Shown here: positions 55,788 to 64,000 of the stretch, piece by piece
Position numbering within the stretch: position 1 is the first letter of the stretch
Layout: the number at the start of each line of letters is the position of its first letter
DNA from: Cheiracanthium punctorium
Lineage: Eukaryota; Arthropoda; Arachnida; Araneae; Cheiracanthiidae
Reading direction: 5' to 3'
Length of the DNA stretch: 64,000 nt
NCBI GenBank assembly: GCA_038373885.1
Contig: JAWZYV010013180.1
Span: 47,791 to 111,790, forward strand
Notes under the pieces: model-generated
What the model was told of the DNA's origin: nothing
Seen by the model: the letters and a program-made list of their open reading frames with translations, nothing else
Database searches by the model: none
Program-made: the position numbers and the translations under genes

Positions 55788-58700
55788 TTGACTAACCCAC
55801 TTAAATTGTATCCACATTGGCAAATAACAATGACTGAGCAAGAAATTCCACATTTTAGAGAGTTTTTATCATTAGTTTCACCATTCAATGGAGAGATCCT
55901 ATATTTCTCAATAAATGATTTTTTGGATAAAATCACAGAAGTGGCTAAGGGCCCGATTCAAACGAAACAGAGTTCTATCGTTTTCCGTTGCGATCGCGGA
56001 AATTTTCGACTGATTCCTATGTTTCCTATTCAAGTGAAACCTGTCTATCGCTTTTGGATCACGTGAGACTGCGATCGGTGTTTTGCTATCGCTTTTTCAA
56101 AAGCGATCGTTTTCGAGAACATGGCGGATCGATCGGCGGATGGTTGATAAGAAGATTACAACAACAACGAAGACTCGTTATTTAAAATTACGAAGCAACC
56201 TGTTGGAATTATCAGACAGGGAATTCTGCAAAAGATTTAGGCCTGCGGAAAGCTGAATTTTCTCGCAGAACAGAATTTCTGTAGAGTTTATTTTCTGTCG
56301 GCCTCTGAGTTCCACTCTAGCAGACACTACGATGCAGGCGCCATCTATAGTCCTTATTTTAAATCGTTTATTGCTCGGTTAATTTGATGTTTGAAACAGA
56401 GCGAAAAAATACATGAATAACGCATAATTTCTCGCTAAAATAAGCATCCTAGCAACCCTCCTAAACAAATACAAATATTCATACCATTATATTAAGGATG
56501 TCTTTGATTGTTAATTATATATCAGAACATAAAATATATAGTAATTCTACCCCTGCATTATAATTATAAACAGCTTCTCTGCTACAGAAAAATAAAATGT
56601 AGTAGGCAAACTAGAGAACAATTATTATTCGATAATTCGAACAATTCGACATGATAATTATTCGACATGATAACAATACTATTATTAATAATTTTCTAAA
56701 AAAAATCTTCATAATTAAAAATGTATTTCCATGATTATAAACATACAAAAAATATTAACCTAAACCAGTTAAAATTTTAAAACATTAACCTACAATACTG
56801 TTGGGGAAAAAAAGTAAGACACAGCCTGTTGTCCGTTGCAGCTCAAACATAAATAAATAAACAGTTAGTCGTCGCCATTAAGTTAAAAGTTTTTTCCAGA
56901 GAAAGATGCGATTTTTTATTGGTTAACAGCTACTTTCTACGTCACCGGAAGTTGCGTTTTCACTCTGTGGCGATAAAGTTTCGACCTAGCAAACCCGTAA
57001 ATTCGATCGCCTATTTTGTTTCACTTTGAATACACTTTTGCGATCGCTTGTAAAAGCGATCGAACTTCCAGAGAGAAAACGATCGTTTTGGAGACGACCG
57101 ATCGCGTTTCGTTTGAATCGGGCCCTAATTTGTTGGGTGGAAGGAGGAACATGTGCTATTTGTAGATAAAAGCAAAATTGATAGGTGAGGTTGCTAGGTT
57201 TGTGCGATCCCAGCCTCAGTTGAATGATCCTAAGTTAGAAGCATTTAAAGATACTTTAAAAAATAGGTTCACAAAAACAGGGTCGACAAACTACTTGCTA
57301 CAATTCACTACTTGTCACACATTTAAGTCATAATGAGTCACCGCGAACCTATCTATCACGTTTATTAGGTCTCGCACACAGGTGTTTTGTAGATGGTAAT
57401 AGTAAGGGTAAAATGTTAGTATCCCAGGCATTAGCAGGACTACAACCATCAGTTCGTAGATTTGTTATGTCTCAAAAGCATGAGAGATTTGACGACATTT
57501 GGCAGCTAGTGCTTAAGGAGGAGGAGTGCTCTAGCTTAGAGCAGAGCTCGGCCACAATCAATTTTAGAGCGGTCAGATCTCAGGCTACTCCTATAGAGAG
57601 GTATTTGCAAGAAATCAAGCAAATATTACAAGCTACCTCTTTAGAAAACGACAAAAAAATTTGAAGTTAGAGCAGGAGATGGCGAAATTGCAGGAAACTA
57701 TAATTCATAAGCCAGCTACGAGATAACAAACACAGCAAATTGTTTATTATTTTTGTGAGAAACCGGGACATATCAGTAGATTTTGTAGAGAAAAGAATGA
57801 TTAGAGATATAACAGATCGGAAGATTTTAGAAGTAACAGAAGAAGGGACAATTTAAACTAGAAAGGGAACAAAACGGGAAAGCACGAACGTCTTTCCCGT
57901 TTCGACTCCACACCATGAGTGCATACAGATCAATGCTACACACAATAATAAAGAAAAGTTACCAATAATAAATTGTCAGATAGGGAAAATTAAAATTAGA
58001 GCTCTGATAGATACTGGGGCGTCTATCAACTTAATCAAAGAAGAAATTTCAGAAAAGTTAGTTAAAGATAAGCTAATTTTGGAAAGGGAAACTTGTGCTT
58101 TGAGAGTAGTGGGCGTAACACTTAATGGTATGTTTTTGAATGATAAAATTAAAGTGAAATTAAATGTTGATGAAATTAAATTTATCAGACCAGTCAGATT
58201 TTTATATTACTCTTACTACTTATGCAAATTATGATATTATTATTGGCATGGAATTTTTAATAGAAAATAACCTAATTATAGATATTCCAAATTCTAAATT
58301 AAGACACGAGAAAGGGGATATTTGTTCGGACAATAGTTCAGTAGGTAATGAAGTTAATTGCATTTGTACAGAAAAAAGATTTTGTTTTTGGTTATAGCAT
58401 AAAGAAACATCATTCCCCATTTATGCGAACACATGATAGAGGTTATAGTTAAAGGAAATTTTCAAAAAATTCCTCATGTGCTAATTTCGCCATCTAAACA
58501 TTCTTTGAATAGTGATTGGACAATTTCTCGCTCTATAAATGATAATAATGATCATAACAGCTTCTTTTTTAAGGTAGCCAATTTTTCAAACTGTAAGGTC
58601 CACCTAAATAAAAACACTAATCTTGTTCAAATTGAACCAGTCCAGGTTGTACAAACTGACACCACTCAAGTAAACGTTGGAGGTACTAGAACTTTAGAGG

Positions 58701-58830
58701 ATGATTTTGATTTATATGGGGTTAAATTTCAATTAGATCATTTAGAAGAGGATAAAAAGAATCAATTAATGAGACTACTTGAAAAAAATAAGCCTAATTT
58801 CAATAGACAAAACCAAAAGATTGGATCAAA
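55788..58830 (+). pseudogene. Gypsy gag-protease remnant split by a Harbinger-like element
   Basis: Gag begins at 55788 (EQEIPHFREFLSLVSPFNGE, FSINDFLDKITEVA) and breaks at 55948. After the insertion, pieces resume: IGEVARFVRSQPQL, then LVSQALAGLQPSVRRFVMSQ, one zinc knuckle (YFCEKPGHISRFC, first Cys replaced by Tyr), protease ALIDTGASINLI and, in another frame, YDIIIGMEFLIENNLI. A pre-RT segment (58433-58800) ends LMRLLEKNKPNF. RT and the rest are missing: the frame runs into the repeat also seen at 30.7 kb. Many stops and frameshifts. This family differs from the two other Gypsy copies. Confidence 0.75.
55949..57125. mobile_element. PIF/Harbinger-like element, 1177 bp, TAA target
   Basis: Both ends read GGGCCCGATTCAAACGAAAC inward (perfect 20 bp), flanked by TAA (55946-55948 and 57126-57128). 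A 3-bp TAA duplication with GGG ends fits PIF/Harbinger. Sub-terminal regions on both sides hold multiple GCGATCG motifs, candidate transposase sites. No transposase frame. It interrupts the gag frame of a Gypsy element. Confidence 0.88.
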
Positions 58831-58991
58831 TAGAATGTTACCGAGCTGCACATTTGCTGGTTCTTGCATGTAAGAGCATGCATCCTTGGAACATAAAAAT
58901 GTAAATTTCACACTATTTTGAATTATGTAAAATCTATGGAACACCTTGCGTATTTGCCACCATGGTGATTTTTTATAATTTGTCAACTTAC
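58805..58991 (-). repeat. Dispersed repeat shared with 30.7 kb
   Basis: Reverse-complement match to 30720-30870. It directly follows the truncated Gypsy coding sequence and hosts the hAT element at 59000. After the hAT it continues at 61029. Confidence 0.5.
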
Positions 58992-58999
58992 GTATACTG

Positions 59000-61020
59000 C
59001 AAGGAGGTTTAACGTATGGAGGCGCCCATGTTCCCCGTTTTTGAAGCCAACGACCACGCCCCCTCACTCTCCCAGAACATCCGATATCGTCATTCGCATG
59101 CATGTAAATTTTCAAGAACTAAACTGCTGTATTTCTCATTTTTTACTGATTGTACGTAAGTTTATCTTAAAGCTACATCTTTAGGCATAATTTTAATCTT
59201 AATTCTGTAATACTTTTACTGTTTATTTTTAAATAATCAATTATTTTTACACACGTATTATTAATTGGACATCAACAGTATTGATGGAAATTATTCAACT
59301 TTCATATTTCTTTCATTACCTTAAACTGTTTGTCGATGCAAAATATTATGCTGATAAATGACCTAAGAAGGTTAGGGGTGGACGCGAGACGGAACGAGAC
59401 GAGACAGAGCCGTGTCTCCCACGAGATTTCTCGGCTCGCATAAATTTACAAAATTTTCATCAAAATGGATGAATACGCATGTAATTAAATCTTACGGATA
59501 TTTTATATTTTTCTCTTAAAAAATTAATATTTCTAAATAAAATGTTTCAGCTGTTCTTAAAAAATGCCTCTTTCACCATAAGCCGAGCTATGCGAACGCA
59601 AATGAATGATCTATTGGAGCGATTACGCAAATATAACGTTGGGTATCAGAGGAGCATTCAAAGATCCATGCTGAGAAGCAAGCCTGGTCACAAGTCTTCT
59701 CTGTTGTCTCTTCTTTTTGATGGTGTGAATAAGCAGGTTAAACCCGGGTTCCCGATTAAATGTGAAACCCATACCTTGCACACTAAAACGAGAGGTGTGT
59801 GTGTGTGGGAGGGGAGGGTTAAGTAGGCTTTATTATAATTATCCCGTCTCCATTGAAACTTTTTATGAATTTACTATTCTGTACATTGGGGCCGCTTAAT
59901 TGGATTAAAATTTTATTTGCGCACCATGTCCTGAGTTCTGCATCATTTCTAACAAAATTCAATTTCAAAAGCAATTTAAACTTATATCAACCATGCATAT
60001 TACATTTACGCAATTTCGGAAATAAATAAATAAAAATAAATATTTTTTCGGAGTCTTGTCACATTATATAAACGGATTAAATCTGAATTTTAATCACTTC
60101 AAATGCACATATCAGTTAATATGGTAATTAATATATGTACTAATATTCTAATGTCTAACTTATTGTTATTAATATTATTTTCCATTAAAATAGTAATAAG
60201 TTACTAAAAATATGGTAGCAAAATCTCAGCTCATAATTTTGCGAGACTCGCGAGACGTCTCGCGTCGACGCGACAGGAGACAGAAAATTTCTCTGCGAGA
60301 CGAGACAAAGGGGCTCCAAGACGGGGAACAACGTTGCCCCTGCGAGACGAGATGAGACAGCCCTGTTTCTCGTCTCGCACGTCTCGAGTCCATCTCTAAA
60401 GAATGTTGAAGTGTATAATTGTTTCCTCATGTCTAAAGATAATGTTTCTCTCACTACTATCTGTAAATACCTCATATATCTTATTTAACATATTTGAAAT
60501 TGCATTCTTACTTCTAATACCTGTAATATGACTTAAAACTATTGTTAATATAATGTGAGCAATTTAATAATTTAGGCTGATGTGAAATAAAAATAAAACT
60601 TATTTTTACCCATGTAACAACAAAAATGTCTTCCTAGAAATATAAAAAGCTGTTTTTTATTATAATAAAACAATTATCATGAAAAAATATAACCAGTTTT
60701 GCAAAGTATAGTATAATCATAAGAATAATTATTTTTTTGTTTCACTTGATTTTTAAAACGCAATGCACGAAAATAAATTTGAAATTATGCAATAAAAAAC
60801 AAGGTAATACGTGTAAAAAAATCTTCCATAAACGTAAAATGGATAAAAAAAATTGTTTAGTAACTTATAAATTATTTTTATTAACACTTTCCGGAACTCG
60901 TTTTTCAGTGCATCTCTATGCGTTCTTCAATCGTCTGGGATAATGAGGGGGCGTGGCAGACTTCATTTTCCTAGCACTGCGTAGCGCAACATGGGCGCCT
61001 CCATAAGTTAAACCTCCTTG
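59000..61020. mobile_element. Non-autonomous hAT-type element, 2021 bp, 8-bp TSD
   Basis: Ends CAAGGAGGTTTAACGTATGG and, reversed, CAAGGAGGTTTAACTTATGG, followed on both sides by AGGCGCCCATGTT; the TIR is about 33 bp with one mismatch. The exact duplication GTATACTG lies at 58992-58999 and 61021-61028. A further shared CCACGCCCCCTCA lies inside both ends. It contains another hAT element and no transposase. Confidence 0.9.
59373..60398. mobile_element. Nested hAT-type element, 1026 bp, near-exact 8-bp TSD
   Basis: Left end TAGGGGTGGACGCGAGACG and right end, reversed, TAGAGATGGACTCGAGACG. Flanks AAGAAGGT (59365-59372) and AAGAATGT (60399-60406) agree at seven of eight bases. Both sub-terminal regions are dense in CGAGACGAGAC motifs, a likely transposase-binding array. 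A 94-codon frame at 59542-59826 has no recognised domain. Confidence 0.8.
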
Positions 61021-61028
61021 GTATACTG

Positions 61029-61797
61029 TCATAAAAAGTTACTGAAATAAAGGGTTATTGTCCGGCAGCAATGCTTCCGGAAAATAACCGTTTTCCCATC
61101 TCCGGTGTCGGAGAAATCGGTTAATTTCCGTTCATATGTTATCTTACGAAACAGTTTCCATCCGTTATTTTCAGAAACAGAATCATTTTTCCCCCCCCCG
61201 TTATTTTCAGGCAGGGAATTCTTTTTTTCCCTATTAAAGAAAGGTATTTTTCTTTTTCCCCTATATCCCAAAGATGGATTTTTAGCATTATTTAAAATTA
61301 TGAAAGCAGGTTTTGTATCACATTAGAAAGATGTTATGCCTTATTTTCTAATAAGCGACATTATTGAACAAAACCGTGTACCTATATACTTCCCAAAAAT
61401 AATTTATTTACCCTAGAATATAGTTTATATACATTAAAAAATAGTCATTTTTGAAGCCAACATTCTAATTCATTGTAATACATTCAAATAGAAATTGAAG
61501 AACATTTTTCATGCAGTTATTTTACACGTGAGAAAAAGCTGTTCTAGTCCAACTTTTCCATTCATATATATGTGTAAGTAGATCGGTACACAACGTTAAC
61601 AAAGTGTTTACACATTCTTAGTTGTTAAAATATAGAATTATTTTTTTGTAACTGCACCCCCAGCTTCAATAATAATAACTTTTTTATCTTTTGGGGGGAG
61701 GAGGTGGAGGTTGTCTGGTGGTAAAACACCAGAGTTGTTTTAAAAAAGTGTATATACATGTACATATACTGTTATAAATAATGCACAGTTAAAAATA
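61029..61797. other. Unassigned region
   Basis: The segment TCCGTTATTTTC recurs at 61079-61215 with C runs. No gene supported. Confidence 0.35.
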
Positions 61798-62090
61798 TGT
61801 TTGAATTACTCGTTTTCTTCATTTTTTGTTATCACAGCTGTAATCTATGATTATAAGAACGAGTAAATAAATTGTATATCATGGAAAATACATTACATAT
61901 ATCTTAATACACTATAAAAAAATATTTTTTTTAATAAATAGAATGTAATTTCACTATAGTCTCTAGTTACAAAACGAATTCACAGTACACTCAGAATACA
62001 GAAACGCAATCATGGTTAAACCAGCTGTGAGATATAATTAAAGCAGCAAGCAAATTTATTTACATGGAAAAGGTAAAGTAGTACTTACAG
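61798..62090. repeat. Dispersed ~300-bp repeat, copy B
   Basis: Direct-orientation match to 35402-35700. Divergence is scattered and includes short indels, so both copies are old. Borders approximate. Confidence 0.75.
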
Positions 62091-62859
62091 TTCACTTCTT
62101 ACTGGAGGTATCACAACGTCATTTGTTTTACAACAGTTATGAGATTTTTTATAATCCAATCTCAAGAAACTATGTTCATTAAAGCAAAATTTTATCAAAA
62201 GCATCCCCTCCATATTTAGGTTGAATTTATTTCACAACTATGAATACGAAACAGTTGCATTTGGTATTCGGATATAAAATAAAATTATCACAAGCGAATA
62301 CACCGAGAAGTAAGCTTCGTCGTGTCCACTGCATTAACATATCACCCACAGCAGAAGGACTTAGCATTAAGTAAAACACTATACTCAAATAATCTGCAGT
62401 CGTCTGTTACATGTGTAATGCGACGATATTTTTGTACGTTTAAGGGATCTTAACTCCAATTTGAACTGCAGGCTGAAGGAGCAACGGACATCTTGCATTC
62501 AAAATTGCTAAAATCAGCTTTGGGGGTATTATTTTGATTACGAGCGGAAGTGACTCGGAGACATTTCATTAGTCCAAGTTCGCAGGTGCCGGAAAGAGAA
62601 CGGAAAATGACCTTTTACAACTACTTTAATTTTGAATAAGCTGACTGTCTAACTAAGTTTGTCTTTTGAGGAAGAAAAAAAACCCCCTGATGTTGAAGTT
62701 GATAAAATTAAACTTGTAGATGTATAAAAGCACTCAATTAAAAATGTAAATTTTAATGAATAGTTAATTAGTTTGTTTTACCTCTGAAACTTTCAACCAA
62801 CTGTATATGGGTTAAAGAAATAGCATAGCAAAATCTAAAAAATAATTTTGTTAAATGAT
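62091..62859. other. Unassigned AT-rich DNA
   Basis: No gene or repeat structure that I can support. Confidence 0.35.
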
Positions 62860-63080
62860 TCATGAACATACCATTAAACAAACAAATAGTTTGGTAAAAT
62901 TAACAGAACATTTGTTTATTTTAACAAAATTCGTTGGTTAAACTGACAAAATGTTTTGTTGAAATTACCAAATAATTTTAACAAAATAATTTTGTAAATT
63001 TAACAACATTTCAACCAGAAAATTTTGTTAATTTAACAAAATTTTTGTTCATTGAACAAAACATTTTTTTTCAGTGTAGG
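62860..63080. repeat. Degenerate TTTTGTTAAATTAACAAAA-type palindromic tract
   Basis: Variants of TTTTGTTAAATTTAACAAAA recur about eight times at 15-40 base spacing and end at TTTTTTTTCAGTGTAG. This is typical of the sub-terminal region of an AT-rich MITE ending in CAGTGTAG; the partner end was not found. Confidence 0.5.
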
Positions 63081-63444
63081 GCACCACAGAAAGTAGGATT
63101 ATAAATTTTATGCTCATGCACCAGATACTATCCACTTTAAAAATTTGTTAAAATGTTAGTCTAAATTCTTAAATGGGTTAAATTAGCAAAAGTTATTTTC
63201 AGGACCGTGAAAAGACATCATTTTTCGAAATCTTTCTGCAAGAGTAATGAAATAGAAGCATGATTTACCCACCCTTAACGATGATAAATACCATTCCTAA
63301 ACTGTTAGTTGTAAATATATTTTTGTACTAAAAGAAATTTCTAATAGAATGTAAAACGTTCTTCTAGTTTTACTATCTAACACAGAAAATGATTTCTAAA
63401 AAAATCGTGAATGTATCATATGTAAAAATATAGAAATGTATTTA
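63081..63444. other. Unassigned AT-rich DNA
   Basis: Nothing recognised. Confidence 0.35.
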
Positions 63445-63606
63445 CATAGCTGCCAACTGTTCCGATTTTATCGGAACATTTCTCACCACTAATTTTTACT
63501 TTGCAATTTAAGCTTAAAATATATCCAAATTTTTAATTAAATATAAAACTGTTGAAAAATAGTGGTGGAAAATGTTACGATAAAATCGGAACGGTTGGCA
63601 GCTATG
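63445..63606. mobile_element. hAT-type MITE (CATAGCTGCCAAC family), 162 bp
   Basis: Left end CATAGCTGCCAACTGTTCCG and right end, reversed, CATAGCTGCCAACCGTTCCG; the arms pair for about 45 bp through ATTTTATCG and TGGTGA/TCACCA. The left end matches the hAT element at 25180. Flanks TGTATTTA and GTATTATT are only roughly similar, so the duplication is uncertain. Confidence 0.75.
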
Positions 63607-64000
63607 GTATTATTAAAAATAATTTTATTTTTCTTTGGTTTATTTATTTCTTATTCTATTTGATTTTCAAAATAGGAAAAATATTTTGAAAAGAGAAATT
63701 ATTATTATTAGTATTGTTAAAGGTCATGCATGAACTATATAACTCTCATTTTGCATCAGTGCGACAATGAACTTGTTATTCACTATACAAGTGCCACTAC
63801 CTGTCCAGTCGCAGGAACAACTAAATGCTATAGTTTGCGAAACTGATTTCTGATAAGTACGAGTGAATATTAATTCCTAATTGTTCATCTGTCTTGTAAT
63901 TTCTAGTCTACGTTTCTGAATGAAGAAAAGTTTTGCCAGTTATCATTAAATGATAAAGCCTTTAATAAATCTACTCTGGAGGTCTTAGATCCTCCGTTTG
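63607..64000. other. Unassigned AT-rich DNA to the window edge
   Basis: No frames or repeats that I can support. Confidence 0.35.

Noticed and set aside
1..64000. CRISPR array, bacterial operon, toxin gene or phage
   Set aside because: The tandem repeats lack spacer-repeat structure, and all recognised proteins are eukaryotic transposable-element proteins; nothing suggests bacterial DNA.

Overview
The window is AT-rich eukaryotic nuclear DNA from an animal, most likely an arthropod. A spider is my best guess, because the Tc1, mariner-like, Gypsy and Copia proteins look like those that fill spider genome annotations; this is inference and nothing in the window settles it. There are no bacterial-type genes, operons or CRISPR arrays. 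Nearly everything I can identify is transposable-element (TE) sequence at different stages of decay. I found no convincing intact host gene, only three candidate exons around 15.3, 18.4 and 21.2 kb.

Layout. 1-4.4 kb: 3' half of a Copia retrotransposon (integrase, reverse transcriptase (RT), RNase H, 1047-bp 3' LTR with a recognisable promoter). 5.2-7.0 kb: remnant of a hAT transposase gene split by a second hAT element with an exact 8-bp target duplication (TSD). 8.7-17.2 kb: several non-autonomous hAT-type elements, a short inverted-repeat (TIR) element of unassigned superfamily, a 48-bp minisatellite and a 162-bp near-perfect hairpin. 18.4-21.4 kb: a THAP-like exon with a stop codon, a minisatellite-bearing repeat, two MITEs and a possible terminal exon. 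21.7-24.9 kb: pogo-like end, Jockey-type RT remnant, dimeric tandem array, mariner-like transposase remnant. 25-31.7 kb: a three-level nest (repeat, hAT, piggyBac-type MITE), a mariner relic with another MITE, more MITEs and a Tc1 relic. 31.7-37.6 kb: mostly unassigned AT-rich DNA.

37.6-45.3 kb: a hAT-like element with about 175-bp TIRs and an 8-bp TSD, carrying a decayed unnamed gene and a nearly complete, apparently young Gypsy/Ty3 element (two 242-bp LTRs with one difference). 45.7-46.9 kb: second Gypsy integrase remnant on the minus strand. 47.0-49.0 kb: an element with about 440-bp TIRs and an 8-bp TSD, itself invaded by a pogo/Tigger-like element that holds a hAT MITE. 51.9 kb: tRNA-like sequence, probably a SINE head. 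53.8-55.3 kb: dispersed repeat followed by a 147-bp tandem array. 55.8-58.8 kb: third Gypsy remnant, its gag split by a Harbinger-like element with a TAA duplication. 59.0-61.0 kb: one hAT element inside another. The end of the window holds further dispersed repeats.

How the parts relate. The features do not form a pathway; they form a stratified insertion record. About ten elements have TSDs I could read at both ends, so relative ages can be ordered (for example TAGGGTG element, then Gypsy; Gypsy gag, then Harbinger; long-TIR element, then Tigger, then hAT MITE). The points most worth a second look are the two TIR families I could not assign to a superfamily, the unnamed protein of the TAGGGTG element, and the THAP-like split gene.
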